Shown: positions 1 through 8,915, counted from the first letter of the stretch. The stretch is 29,675 nucleotides of DNA from Symbiodinium natans (GCA_905221605.1 CAJNDS010001186.1:1-29675), one strand, 5' to 3'. Program-made: numbers and translations. Notes: generated from the sequence alone by a model not told the origin.

Positions 1-160
1 AAACACCCTAACCCCCAAAACCTTAAGGGTTTCGGATTTAGGTTTAGTTTAGGGTTTAGGCTGGGTGTTTTAGGGTTTGGCTTTAGGGTTTTGAAGATTA
101 GGGTTGTTCAGAAGTTTAGCTGGTTTGGGGCTGTTTAGGGTTTAGAAGCTTTGGTTTGGG
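1..160. repeat. Degenerate TTTAGGG tract
   Basis: Imperfect G-strand telomeric heptamers (tttaggg, tttgggg, ttcggg). They are interrupted and decayed, so this is interstitial sequence rather than a chromosome end. Positions 160-260 show no gene or clear repeat. Confidence 0.8.
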
Positions 161-262
161 CCTTGAGGGCTATATTGTTTATTCTGGGAGTGGACTCGGG
201 GGGAATTACTGGAAGGTATTTTATTATTAGGTTGTATTCATTTCAGAGGCCATGAAAGAGGA

Positions 263-462
263 GGCCCTGGAACAGTTCTAGTCTGTTCCGGGTACCGTCA
301 AAAAGTGTGCAAAACAACATGCCCTGGAACAGTTCTAGTCTGTTCCGGAGCAGAAAACCAGGCCCCGGAACAGTTCCAGAACAGTTCCGGAACAGTTCCG
401 CTTTGTTTCGGGATTTTGCCCCAAAAACGTACGCCCTGGAACTGTTCTAGTTTGTTCTGGAG
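263..462. repeat. GGAACAG palindrome cluster
   Basis: Four copies of a roughly 27-bp unit begin near 265, 322, 363 and 433. The core is an imperfect palindrome: GGAACAG, a spacer ttctagt, then CTGTTCC. The third copy is expanded into back-to-back GGAACAGTTCC units. Spacers between units are unrelated. No coding potential is seen. Confidence 0.8.
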
Positions 463-479
463 CATATGAAAACAAGGTT

Positions 480-700
480 GTTTTTTTTCTTATTATCTTC
501 TGTTGTTTTTTTGTATATTTTTCATATTTGTTATGCTGTTATTTTGTGATATATATATATGTACATATTTCATTGTTATATTGCTATATTGTTATCTTGT
601 TGTATTGGTATCTTGTTATCTTGTTATTTTGTTATATTGCTATATTGTTATATTGCTGTATTGTGTTTTTACTGTCATAGTATTCTATTCTTCATAAATC
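480..700. repeat. AT-rich low-complexity tract
   Basis: Built from ttatattgctatattg-like words. Reading frames through it give only Ile/Leu/Tyr/Cys-rich low-complexity peptide, so it is not called coding. 700-808 is unremarkable. Confidence 0.75.
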
Positions 701-808
701 ATAAAATGACATTATTCACAACGTGGACATTTTCCTCAGGGGACAAAGAGTCTCTAAAGGAGTTCCAAGGTCTATAAGTCTATAGCTTATATAGGATATA
801 GGCCTATC

Positions 809-1390
809 CTGCCTCTCCATTCGGGATGACGGAAGCCCTCTCCGGCGCGCTCTTGGCTCACGAAAGTGCGCTGGGGAGGGTTTTCGTGGCTCAGGGACAG
901 AGGGGATCCAAAAGGAGTTCTATAGTCTAAGTGTCTATAGCCTATATTGGCTACAGGCTATAGGTCCATACTGCCTCTCCTTGCGGGATGACGAAAACCC
1001 TCTCCGGCGCACTTTTGGCTCACGAAAGTGCGCCGGAGAGGGTTTTCGTGGCTCAGGGGACAGAGGGGATCCAAGTTCTATAGTCTATGGCTATAGGTCT
1101 ATCCTGCCTCTCCCATTTGGATGACGATAAAAACCCTCTCCGGCGCACTTTTGACTCACGAAAGTGCGCCGGGGAGGGTTTTCGTGGCTCAGGGACAGAG
1201 GGGATCCAAGTTCTACAGTCTATGGCTATAGGTCTATCCTGCCTCTCCATTTTGGATGACGATGAAAACCCTCTCCGGCGCACTTTTGGCTCACGAAAGT
1301 GCGCCGGGGAGGGTTTTTGTGGCTCCGGGGACAGAGGGGATCCAGGTTCTATAGTCTATGGCTATAGGTCTATCCTGCCTCTCCATTTTG
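809..1390. repeat. ~135-bp tandem array, each unit carrying a long hairpin
   Basis: Units start at CTGCCTCTCC at 809, 971, 1104, 1239 and 1375 (partial). Spacing is 162, 133, 135 and 136 bp. Each complete unit holds a long inverted repeat. In the second unit the arms 991-1015 and 1025-1049 are a perfect 25-bp match around a 9-nt loop (tggctcacg). In the other units nearly all arm changes are G.U-compatible. A conserved ggatcc lies after each hairpin. Open frames on both strands follow from the repeat and are not called. Confidence 0.9.
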
Positions 1391-1630
1391 GATTGCCACT
1401 GACACGCCAAAGAGGCCATTGCCTCGTTTCGGCCCAATGATTGCCACTGACACGCCAAAGAGGCCATTGCCTCGTTTCGGCCCAATGATTGCCACTGACA
1501 CACAAAAGAGGCCATTGCCTCATTTCGGCCCAATGATTGCCACTGACATACCAAAGAGGCCATTGCCTCGTTTCGGCCCAATGATTGCCACTGACACACC
1601 AAAGAGGCCATTGCCTCGTTTCGGCCCAAT
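1391..1630. repeat. 48-bp satellite, 5 copies
   Basis: Five units start at 1391, 1439, 1487, 1535 and 1583, with only a few substitutions. Each contains gaggc-catt-gcctc. Because 48 is a multiple of 3, frames stay open on both strands (a 16-residue repeat), which is a period artefact rather than evidence of a gene. Confidence 0.9.
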
Positions 1631-1642
1631 GAACTCACAGGT

Positions 1643-1771
1643 TCCATTTACAGGATTTGCGACGTGATTTGCTACATGCCCTTTTCCATTTACAGGATTT
1701 GCGACGTGATTTGCTACATGCCCCTTTTCCTTTACACGATTTGCGACGTGATTTGCTACATGCCCTTTTCC
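1643..1771. repeat. 42-43-bp satellite, 3 copies
   Basis: Units at 1644, 1686 and 1729 share ATTTGCGACGTGATTTGC followed by tacatgccc. This is the third, unrelated satellite placed directly after the previous two. Confidence 0.9.
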
Positions 1772-1825
1772 CTCTCATTCCCCCAGATATGTGGCTGACA
1801 GTTAAACAGGCCAACGCTTGAAATA

Positions 1826-2060
1826 AGGTTTAGGGTTTAGGGTTTGGGTTTGGTTGACACCTGCCTGGGTTCAGGGGATTGCCTGCCCATCCACTTCTGC
1901 AAGTGCTCGCGACCAGGCTTTAGGGTTCAGGGGTACCCCAAGCCCTAGAGCCTAAACCCCAAATCCTAAACCCTAAACCCTAACCTAAACCCTAAACCCC
2001 AAACCCGAAACCCTAAGCCCTAAACCCCAAACCCTAAACCCTAAACCCTAAGTGTGTGCC
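1826..2060. repeat. Telomeric heptamers in both orientations
   Basis: TTTAGGG at 1826-1850 and CCCTAAA at about 1950-2050. A short possible exon lies between (about 1879-1920, Cys-rich reading), with AG before and GC after, but it could not be joined with confidence. Confidence 0.75.
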
Positions 2061-2105
2061 TCGCCTGGCTTGTCCGAGTGTGAGCGATTAAACCCTAAGC
2101 CCAAG

Positions 2106-2622
2106 ATGGCCAGGCATGGGATTGTGTCACTGCCGCCGCGGTGGACAGCGGTCGACGAAGAAGCCTCTGTGCTGCGATATGGCCCAAAGCAGGTTGAGGG
2201 CTTGGGGTTTTAGCGTTTAGCGTTTAGGGTTTAGGGTTTAGGGTTTAGGGTTTAGGATTTAGGGTGAGGGTCGAGGGATGAACATCACAGCAGTCGGCAA
2301 AGTAGCCTTGAACCGACTCTGCTGGGGGCCGGGGAGTAGCATCCTGAAAGAATCCCAAGGTTCACCTTGACTCAGGGCTTGGGTTTCTCTGGGACAGTTC
2401 TATATGGGTGGTTGTCAAAATTCTGATCCCTTTTGGGGGTACCCTAAATATCAGGTGCTGTATTATAATAGGGACCAGAATTCTGACAACCACCTACATG
2501 TCTTTACGTTTGCCCGGCCTTGCGAAGCTTGTGTTCCCCAAAGCGCCCAGCCCGAGCAATACTCGACAAAGCTACTGCCCCTAGCCGAGACTCGGATGGA
2601 GTCTTTGCACGTTAACCTCTAG
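2106..2622 (+). CDS. Small predicted protein, 3 exons, unknown function
   Basis: Proposed exons are 2106-2199, 2291-2320 and 2528-2622, giving 72 residues and a TAG stop. The first exon starts with ATG (MARHGIV), reads through VDEEASVLRYGPK, and ends at a GC donor. Exon 2 follows AG and reads VGKVALNRL, also with a GC donor. Exon 3 follows AAG and ends ETRMESLHVNL. Phases agree at both joins. The first intron holds TTTAGGG repeats and the second holds an inverted-repeat element (2401-2500). The product is not recognised. A competing Cys-rich frame through exon 1 (LCHCRRG) could be the real one, and the ATG follows an AAG, so exon 1 may be internal. Confidence 0.42.
2401..2500. mobile_element. 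MITE-like inverted repeat element with 6-bp flank duplication
   Basis: The arms 2407-2430 (GGTGGTTGTCA...) and 2471-2494 are inverted copies with 2 mismatches in 24, around a 40-bp core. The flanks TATATG (2401-2406) and TACATG (2495-2500) look like a 6-bp target duplication with one change. There is no coding capacity. It lies in a proposed intron. Confidence 0.75.
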
Positions 2623-2843
2623 TTCCTTCAGCCCCCTAACATCAACCACATAAACCCTAAATCCCTAAACCCTAAACCGGATTTTTCTTGTGCTCCTGTG
2701 AACCCCAAAGCCCTCAAAGCACTGAACTTCAATCCTTCACCCTGGGGTGTCGGGCATAGGGTTTAAAGGTTAAAGTCATCAAAACTCCACGCCTGACATT
2801 TCGTGGGGCTTCATGCCGCTAAATTCTAGGCCCTTCTAGGCCC
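2623..2843. other. Spacer with scattered CCCTAAA
   Basis: Short telomeric runs near 2650-2675 and otherwise unremarkable sequence. No gene seen. Confidence 0.6.
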
Positions 2844-2989
2844 TACTTGGAGGGTCATGGTACTTATGAACCACTTATCACTGTACTTACAACTGTACTT
2901 ATAACCATATTGGGGCACTTAAGGGGCGTACAAGTACAGCTATAAGTACAGTTAGAATTGGTTAAATAAGTACCATGAACCTCCAAGTA
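2844..2989. mobile_element. Tc1/mariner-like MITE, copy 1 (intact)
   Basis: The element 2846-2987 (142 bp) is flanked by TA on both sides. Its ends are long inverted repeats: CTTGGAGGgTCATGGTACTTA opposite TAAGTACCATGAACCTCCAAG. Siblings lie at 14336-14476 and 16801-16998. TA target duplications and long inverted ends fit a non-autonomous Tc1/mariner-type element. Confidence 0.85.
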
Positions 2990-3021
2990 CAGACCCCACC
3001 AAAGTCACCTAAAGCCTCCGA

Positions 3022-3148
3022 AAATGTGAAGTAGGGTGTATATTACTCTTTTTGGTGAGTGTATATAAGGTTCCTTTCTAATATTGGTGAGTGTATATAC
3101 TTGGTGCCCTTTTCGGGGTACAAGAAATATATACCCTACTTCAAATGT
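3022..3148. mobile_element. MITE-like element with perfect 6-bp duplication AAATGT
   Basis: Ends GAAGTAGGGTGTATATT (from 3028) and AATATATACCCTACTTC (to 3142) are inverted. Flanks AAATGT at 3022-3027 and 3143-3148 are identical. The right flank contains the proposed ATG of the next gene. Confidence 0.85.
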
Positions 3149-3598
3149 CCTCTCCGGCTCTAGGAGGCGGGTCCAGCGCGGCTACTCTGCCCGGGGCCCA
3201 GCCTATGCAAATGAAGCAGCCGAGGGTTCTTCAGTGCTTCTAGGGTTTAGGGTTTAGGGTTTAGGGTTTAGGGTTTAGGGTTTAGGGTTTAGGGTTTAGG
3301 GTTTAGGGTCTTCTTGGAGTGTAATCATCAGCAAGGCCCGCAGTTGGGTGACTGTGGCTCTTAAGCCCTAAACTACCCTAAGCCCTAGACCCTACAACTC
3401 TGGGTTGAACCCTCAACCCTACTTTTGACCATGTAGGGTTTAGAGTTTAGGGTTTAGGGTTTAGGGTTTGTTGTTTAGGGTGCAGGGTTTAGGTTTTAGC
3501 TTTTCGGCTTTTAGCCTAGGGCCACAGCAAGAAGTCCGCCTCGTTCTGCGAGCAGGCAGTAGGGTTCCGGAGCATCTCCAACTCCAACGCCAGATCAG
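3145..3598 (+). CDS. Predicted protein, first exons, unknown function
   Basis: Exon 1 is 3145-3235, starting at an ATG that lies in the right-hand target duplication of the MITE. It reads MSSPALGGGSSAATLPG and ends at a GC donor. Exon 2 starts at 3520 after CCTAG and reads PQQEVRLVLRAGSRVPEHLQ to about 3598. The phase 1 join gives Trp at the junction. A perfect TTTAGGG array fills the intron. The 3' end is unresolved; a further stretch (3633-3680, reading LNTFNAFDLPQE) may be the next exon. Low complexity at the N-terminus suggests a disordered region. No family recognised. Confidence 0.4.
3240..3500. repeat. TTTAGGG arrays
   Basis: A perfect run of about 9-10 TTTAGGG units at 3241-3308, and a shorter one at 3435-3490. 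Both lie in the proposed intron. Confidence 0.9.
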
Positions 3599-3599
3599 G

Positions 3600-3800
3600 C
3601 CGCCAAAGGCCCCTCAAGGCCCTAAACCCTAAAGCCGCCCTTAACACCTTCAACGCCTTCGACCTGCCCCAGGAGCCCTCGACCCCAAACACTCAACACC
3701 CGAAACTCTAAGCCCTAGTACCCTAAACCTGAATCCTACACTCTGACCCCGAAACCCTATTACCCCATTACCCTAAACCCTATTGCCCTAAACCCTCAAC
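3600..3800. repeat. Degenerate CCCTAAA tract
   Basis: Imperfect C-strand heptamers (ccctaaa, acccgaa, accctat) around a possible short exon at 3633-3680. Confidence 0.6.
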
Positions 3801-3827
3801 TCTATCCGGGGTGTCGGGGATGGGGAG

Positions 3828-3892
3828 GCCTCGTCGACGAGCGAAGACCTCGAGTCCGAGGGCGACGACGATGAGGCATGGAGGGGCAACGG
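3828..3892 (+). CDS. Candidate internal exon, acidic linker
   Basis: After AG the frame reads ASSTSEDLESEGDDDEAW and ends at GG|GT. The strongly acidic, codon-like character and both splice sites suggest an exon. The gene it belongs to (upstream 3145 model or downstream 4562 model) could not be decided. Confidence 0.4.
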
Positions 3893-3894
3893 GT

Positions 3895-4290
3895 GTCTAG
3901 GGTTTAGGGCTACTAGGGTTTAGGGTTTAGGGTTTAGGGCGATTAGGGTTTAGGAATTAGGGCTATTGGGGTTTAGGGTTCAGGGCTATTGGGGTTTAGG
4001 GTTTAGGGTCAGGGCTATTAGTTTTAGGGTCTAGGGTCTGGGGTTATGGGCTATTAGGGTTTAGGGTCTAGGGGTTACGGCTCACGTCCCCCTAACTCAG
4101 GAATAGACCTCATTTCAACACGAGAACCCCCTATGCAGTAGATGGATCTGTGGTGGTTTTCTGTAGTTCAGGGGTGTTGGGGTTTGATTTCCGGTGGGCA
4201 GGGTTTCGGGATTAGGTAGTTCGTTTGGTTTTTTGGGTTTTAGGGGGGATTTCTGGGGGGTTGATTTGGAGGCATGTTGGGTTTTAGGTT
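3895..4290. repeat. Degenerate TTTAGGG tract
   Basis: Heptamers TTTAGGG with variants such as gattagggtttagg and ctattgggg up to about 4080, then unremarkable GT-rich sequence to 4290. Confidence 0.8.
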
Positions 4291-4301
4291 TGGGGTGTTA
4301 G

Positions 4302-4331
4302 GATTTACTCGAAAACGCCGCAGTGCCGCTT
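4302..4331 (+). CDS. Candidate exon upstream of the 4562 gene
   Basis: The frame reads DLLENAAVPL after an acceptor GTGTTAG|GAT that lies in telomere-like sequence. It ends at a GT donor in phase 0, which matches the phase of the exon at 4562. It is short and could be chance. Confidence 0.35.
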
Positions 4332-4561
4332 GTCTCCAGCAACCACCCCTTACTGAACCCTAAGCCCTAAACCCTAAGTTTAAAACCTACAAGACCCTAT
4401 AGGACCCTAAAACCCCTCATCCCGCAAACCCCTAAGCCCGCCTAAAGCCACCAACCCCAAACCCGGAGCCCAAACCGGAAATCCTAGTACCCTGAACCTG
4501 GAACGTGTTGACTTGCATTTTTCTCTTGAGCTTCATCTTCTGATACTTTACTTGTTCTTAG

Positions 4562-5405
4562 TGGGGAATAAGGGAAATTCGGAACCCTACACCATCCCTT
4601 CGGAGGCTCCGCGCGGGTGCTGCCGTGGGGCCAGGACCCGAGCTTCTTCCGCGGACTGCGCCTTTTCGGGCCGATCTTCGGGTTTCGGGTTCGGGCTTGC
4701 GGAGCATGAGGGGCCTTCAGCAAAGTGCATGTGGAATAGACAAGGCCTCTTGCCGGAGCACACCCAAGGCTCCAATGCCGCGCATTCGTGATAAGGGGGT
4801 TTTGGGTTTTGGGTTCAGGGCTTTGGGATGAGGGTCTACTGGAGTCGGAGGGTTTTGGGCAATTCTTGGGGTCGTTGAGGGACGTTGAGGACAGCCTATT
4901 GTTCACTGTTGAGGTGCAGCAATCCGATCCAAGAATGTGTTCCAACCACCCTCAGAACTGGTGCTCCAAACCTCAGCTACGCTGCACATCGAGGGTTTTT
5001 TCCGATGACCTTCAGCTAACGAGCACCCAAGCTCAACCCACCAAAAACCTCAACCCGAGGGCCAGCGAGCAGCAACAAAGCCACTCGACGTCGATGGGCC
5101 GTGATGTTCAAGGTTGCAGGCTTAGGGTCTGGGGCTTCCGATTTTCAACAAGTGCTGCCTCAAGCCGAGCAACCTTTCTCAAACCTACCCGAAGCCTTAA
5201 ACCCCAGAGCACCCTCAATAGCTTGGGCCAGGGCGCATCCCACTTCGGATTTTGGTGGGTTGTTGTTTAGGGCCTTGGGGATGTTTAGGGTTTCGGGTTG
5301 GGAGTTTAGGGTCTAGGGTTTAGGGTTAGAGGGGTTGGGTTTAGGGCTCTTGGGTTTCCACTTGGTTGCGGAGTGACCTCAAGCCCCAGACCCACCGAGA
5401 CTTGA
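4562..5405 (+). CDS. Predicted protein, 4 exons, unknown function
   Basis: Exons are 4562-4798, 4914-5112, 5153-5254 and 5374-5405 (TGA), about 189 codons and 5'-partial. The first acceptor follows a pyrimidine-rich stretch ending TTCTTAG. Exon 1 is 79 codons, Arg/Pro-rich, ending MPRIRDKG at a GT donor. Exon 2 carries spaced cysteines (MCSNHPQNWCSKPQLRC) and a Gln-rich stretch. Exon 3 reads LPQAEQPFSNLPEALNPR. The last exon reads TSSPRPTET. All phases agree. The third intron is only 40 bp. Other frames through exon 1 are also open (one reads PYTIPSEAPRGCC), so its frame is not certain. No family recognised. Confidence 0.5.
5275..5345. repeat. TTTAGGG-like intron filling
   Basis: Degenerate heptamers in the last intron of the 4562-5405 model. 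A second tract lies at 5428-5462. Confidence 0.7.
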
Positions 5406-5462
5406 TGTGAATCCTTCAAAAACCTGTAGGGTTTCGGGTTTAGGGTTCAGGGTTTAGGGTTG

Positions 5463-5820
5463 GGGGCCAAGAGTGGAGAGTTTCGCTAGTTCGGTCTTTT
5501 TTCCCTAGTTGCTGAAGAGTAATTATCACTTCAGGCCCCGAGTCTCAAGGGACTGAAGGAGGGACCCTTCTATGGGACCTCAGGGGGTGTAGATAGCGGT
5601 TATATAGGGGAAGAAGATTAAGATTCCCTTGTTGGGGTCCCTACTTCCTTATACCCCTTGAGAGTCTGTCATTCTAGAATCAGGGGTAGGGCTCAGGGCT
5701 TAGGGGTTCAGCGCCTTGTCTTCGAGACTGGGTGGGTAACCTCTAACCTTTTTTTGGTTACATAGAATCCTACGATATGCAAAAGGTTAACCTTTTGGGG
5801 GGGCTAGGGTACCCAGCACC
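5463..5820. other. Spacer with a possible short inverted-repeat element
   Basis: No gene seen. 5728-5812 has loosely inverted ends (GGGTAACC... and ...GGGTACCC) around TTTTTTTGGTTACATAG, resembling the interior of the element at 26653-26757. Confidence 0.4.
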
Positions 5821-5940
5821 CTAAACCCTAAACCCTGGCTTGTTTTGTGGTTTTTCTTTTGTAGGTATGTACGTATGAATGCACGTAAGAAAGTATGTAA
5901 GTAAGTATGTATGTATGTAGGGTTTAGGGTTTAGGGTGTA
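5821..5940. repeat. GTAT/GTAAG microsatellite between telomeric runs
   Basis: CCCTAAA at 5819-5835, then a tetranucleotide-like run (gtaagtatgtatgtatgtag) at about 5862-5919, then TTTAGGG at 5919-5938 in the opposite orientation. Confidence 0.75.
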
Positions 5941-6053
5941 GGCAACAGAGAACCGCAAAGTCAGAGCTCGGATTTCATTGGAATGGTTTGACTCAGGTTT
6001 ACTTGGATGCAGAGCAATCTCCCTCGCGCCTCCTCCCCATGGAGTAGGAACCA

Positions 6054-6373
6054 TGTCCAAGCAGGATGACCTGAGTGCAGCTCAGGGTGATCAAATACTG
6101 GCAGACATGATACATTTCCGACAGATTGTCTCCGAAGCTGTGGCTCTTTTCAGTGAATCGATGGGCCTGCTGCTGCTTCTGGCTCTCCTGAAGCTGCCTC
6201 CAGCTCGCGACTGCTTCATGCAGAGCTATCGCAAACACAAGCCCAGAGCTGAATCCAAAACCGAATACACCCTAAACCCAATGAAACCTAAACACGACAA
6301 ACCCCAAACCCTGGCATTCTCAGGTTTGCGCGGCCGCCACGAACCGCGGAGGACTGTTGCCCTGTGCTTCTGA
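6054..6373 (+). CDS. Candidate exon or small ORF, strand uncertain
   Basis: From ATG at 6054 the frame reads MSKQDDLSAAQGDQIL, followed by a hydrophobic run GLLLLLALLKLPP and then a basic tail. The last third runs through telomere-like DNA and is unlikely to be coding. The minus strand is also open (6238 to 5999) with a Gln-rich, coiled-coil-like reading (WRQLQESQKQQQ), and either could be real. The + strand is preferred only because of the ATG context and the strand of all neighbours. Confidence 0.35.
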
Positions 6374-6427
6374 ACAGAAGAGCTTGCCTAGCAACCCCAG
6401 AAAGCCCAAAAGGCCGCCCGCGATGGC

Positions 6428-6510
6428 ATGGGTTTAGGGTTTAGGGTTTAGGGTTTAGGGTTTAGGGTTTAGGGTTTAGGGTTTAAGGTTTAAGGTTTAA
6501 GGTTTCGGTT
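6428..6510. repeat. TTTAGGG array
   Basis: About 8 perfect units followed by TTTAAGG variants. Confidence 0.9.
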
Positions 6511-6608
6511 TAGGGCTTATGCAACCCTTAAACCTCTAAACTTTCCCTAAACTCGTAGCTAGGGGATCCAAGTGGGAGTTTGGGCCCTGAAGCCTAGTTG
6601 GACCGGAG

Positions 6609-8869
6609 GGGCCGTCGTCCCAACATGTGGTTGAGGACAACTTGCGAAGGGCGTGCGCGGACGGGTCCGTCGGTAGCCTCAGCAGCAGGTTTAGGGCTTC
6701 AAGCCTCAGGTTGGCTCAGGTTTGCTTCAGGGCTGCTGCCCTGAATCCTTAAGACACGTCTTGGGTCTAGGAGCGCTGAAAGGCCAAGAAAGGAAATCAC
6801 CGGCCTCAGAGAATCAAAGGTTTATGCAGGGTCTAGGCGTATAGGGTTTACTTTAGAGGCTATAGGGCTTAGCCTCAGCCTGCCTCGATGCCTGAAGACC
6901 AGCAAGCCCTTTGAATGGCCGGGGTCGACCCAAGAGCTGTGGTCAGCTCTGGATGATGATCTCTTTTGGGGTCCTTGTTGTAAGGCGGCCCCTCTTATCT
7001 AGGGCACCCCAAAGGGTCCATACTTCAGAGAACTGACCATGTGCACTTTCAGGTGAGGTAAACCTAAGAGCCCTACAAGCCCTAAACCCCGCACCCTAAA
7101 CCCTAAACCCTAAACCCTAAACCCTAAACCCTAAACCCTCCCTAGAAGCCCCAAACCCTGTCAGTGAGGTCTCAGCCGTCCAGGCGCTTTTGGCGAGCCG
7201 AGTCCCCGCGACCGCGTCTACCGACCATGGGTGCGCCCCAAGCGTGTTAGGGGGGTTTAGGGTTTAGGGTTATGGGTTATGGGTTATGGGGTTTAGGGTT
7301 TACGCTTTGGGGTTCAGGGTTTGGGGTTTTGGGTTTCAGGTTTTGGGTTTCAGGTTTTGGGGTTCAGGGTCTGGGCGTCTTAGGGTCTCATAGCGTCTGG
7401 GGTCTAGGGCTTTGCCTGGGTGAGCCTAGGTCCAGGACTCTGCAAGCCAGCTCCTGCCCGTACGATTTTGTAGACTTTGCGGTTGCTGGTAACGCACGAG
7501 CTCTCGTGCTCAACACACCTGGTAAAGAAGATGTAAGGTGTAGCGTGCAGGGTGATGCCCGATTCATTCATCTGGGCAGAAGCACTTTTCATGAGAGGTA
7601 CACTCCCCTTCACGCTGCTGCTGCATGGTGCCCGGTTTTTTCAGTGCATTTCGCTTCTCAACTCTCAACACACCCACTCTGTCGCTCAGGGCGTTTGAGC
7701 GTGTTTCAAGTTACTCAAAGTATTTCTCAAAGCAGGAGTCCCTTAGTATAGCCCAAAAATACCATGCACTTCTCGGCTTTAGAATGGTCTGATGCTCGTC
7801 TACCATCCGGCTTTCACTACCAGCGCTTGTCAACGCGACATGCGCCGTGCATGTCTCCAGGCACTACACGCATCAACAATCGTGCACTGTCCGCCCTAAA
7901 CCCTAAACCCTAAACCCTCAACCGTTCCAAGTTAGCCTGGGCCCCAATACCTTCAGCCACAGCTGCTGAGGCCCACGGTTGCAGCAAGATTGTGTCAGTG
8001 CTTCTCAACGCCGAAGCACAGGCTCATACACGTTCATGTTGCCGATGGAGGGCTCTGACAGCTAGCGTTTCGGGTCCAACGAGGCGACCCTAAACCCTAG
8101 CCCTAAACCGTAGCCCTACACCAAATGAGAACTGAACCGTTTAGGGTCTGCAGATGCTGATACTTTTGCTCATGAGCTTCTACCTTGGACCCTGACGGTT
8201 GCACCCTTGGGTTTGGGGACCCTTTTTCAAGGTCCGCTATGGGGATATAAGGGCAATATTAGGAATGTTTTAGGGGAAACGTCTTTGGGGTATATCCTTA
8301 CAAGAACGAGTCTTGATCCCTTGACCTGCAGGTGCTCTTGAGAAGCCGGCTGCAGTGACATTCCGTTGAGGGGTGGGGGTGTGGTCCCACAGCAGGCGTA
8401 CCCTGTTGGGATCCTAAAAAAAGGATTCCTATTCGTTGGGGTATATGAGGGGTTTTCCCGTTTTTCGGTAATCCCCCCATGTTCAACTATGATGACGCTC
8501 CCTGCAATGTAAACTCTCGAACGCTTGTGGGCCTGCAACACAAGCTTCATCCTACTGTTCGCCAGGCGATCTTTGTGGGGATTGCCGCCAAACCCAGAAA
8601 ATTCAAGACACCCTTCCGAGTACGGGTTTAGGGAACCGAAAACACAAAAGACATACTCCTATATGACCCCCTTCAGAGTATAGGTTTAGGGAACCGAAAC
8701 ACACAAAATCTCTGCTCCTATGACAGGTCGACTGTGTAAACCCTAAACCCTAAGCCCCAAACCCCAAACCCTAAACCTTAACCTCCTAGAACAGGTCGAC
8801 TGTGTGGCGAGTGGCGGGGTGACGCCGCTGATGCTGGCGGCCATGGGTGGCCACAGAAGCACGCTTGAG
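6609..8869 (+). CDS. Ankyrin-repeat protein, 5 exons, both ends open
   Basis: Exons are 6609-6664, 7165-7241, 7474-7622, 7971-8021 and 8795-8869 (136 codons). Joined, they give ankyrin units with the expected spacing: LRRACADG + EVSAVQALLAS; YTPLHAAA + AHGCSKIVSVLLNAEAQ; VDCVASGGVTPLMLAAMGGH. TPLH/TPLM and IVxxLL fall where the consensus puts them. Donors after exons 2 to 5 are GC and the first is GT. Phases agree throughout. Ankyrin repeats bind other proteins. Inside exon 3 the spacing is loose (GKEDVRC... to YTPLH), so another intron may be hidden there. The start and the exon after 8869 were not found. A telomeric insertion (8738-8782) duplicates the last acceptor. Confidence 0.72.
7080..7140. 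repeat. CCCTAAA array in ankyrin-gene intron 1
   Basis: About six C-strand heptamers between exons 1 and 2. Opposite-strand heptamers fill 7253-7390, and three more copies lie at 7895-7920 in intron 3. Confidence 0.9.
8022..8714. other. Ankyrin-gene intron 4
   Basis: A 773-bp GC-AG intron in all (8022-8794). It has CCCTAAA at 8088-8115. 8225-8300 and 8400-8482 share ggggatata/ggggtatat and cccccat-type words and may be a decayed inverted-repeat element. 8620-8700 has two copies of a gggtttagggaaccgaaa unit about 63 bp apart. Confidence 0.5.
8715..8805. repeat. 45-bp telomeric insertion flanked by 23-bp direct repeats
   Basis: Left copy 8715-8737 and right copy 8783-8805 match at 21 of 23 positions (core ACAGGTCGACTGTGT). 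Between them lie 45 bp of pure CCCTAAA-type sequence. The duplicated block spans the last splice acceptor of the ankyrin gene (CAG|GTCGAC). Use of the left acceptor would run into a TAA in the telomeric tract after 8 codons, so the right copy should be the functional one. Confidence 0.85.
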
Positions 8870-8915
8870 GCGGGTTTGTGCTTCGAGTTGTGGGCACGAT
8901 GGTAAGCTTTAGTAG

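Noticed and set aside
1-130. Window start as a true chromosome end
   Set aside because: The repeats are degenerate and G-rich reading inward; a terminal telomere at the left end would show C-strand repeats on the + strand and near-perfect units.
265-460. Hormone-receptor-like palindrome GGAACA...TGTTCC
   Set aside because: Resembles a vertebrate steroid response element, but the receptors are not expected in this organism, and the motif is explained as a repeat unit.
503-777. Hydrophobic open frames in AT-rich DNA
   Set aside because: They come from tattgttat-type repeats and are read in two frames alike.
1087-1667. Long repetitive open frames on both strands over the satellites
   Set aside because: They follow from repeat units of 48 bp and about 135 bp lacking stops. 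Both strands are open equally, and there is no splice or start evidence.
4484-4945. 153-codon minus-strand open frame
   Set aside because: It overlaps a + strand exon (4562-4798) with good splice sites and in-phase partners. The minus reading is Pro/Ser/Arg-rich and has no splice partners.
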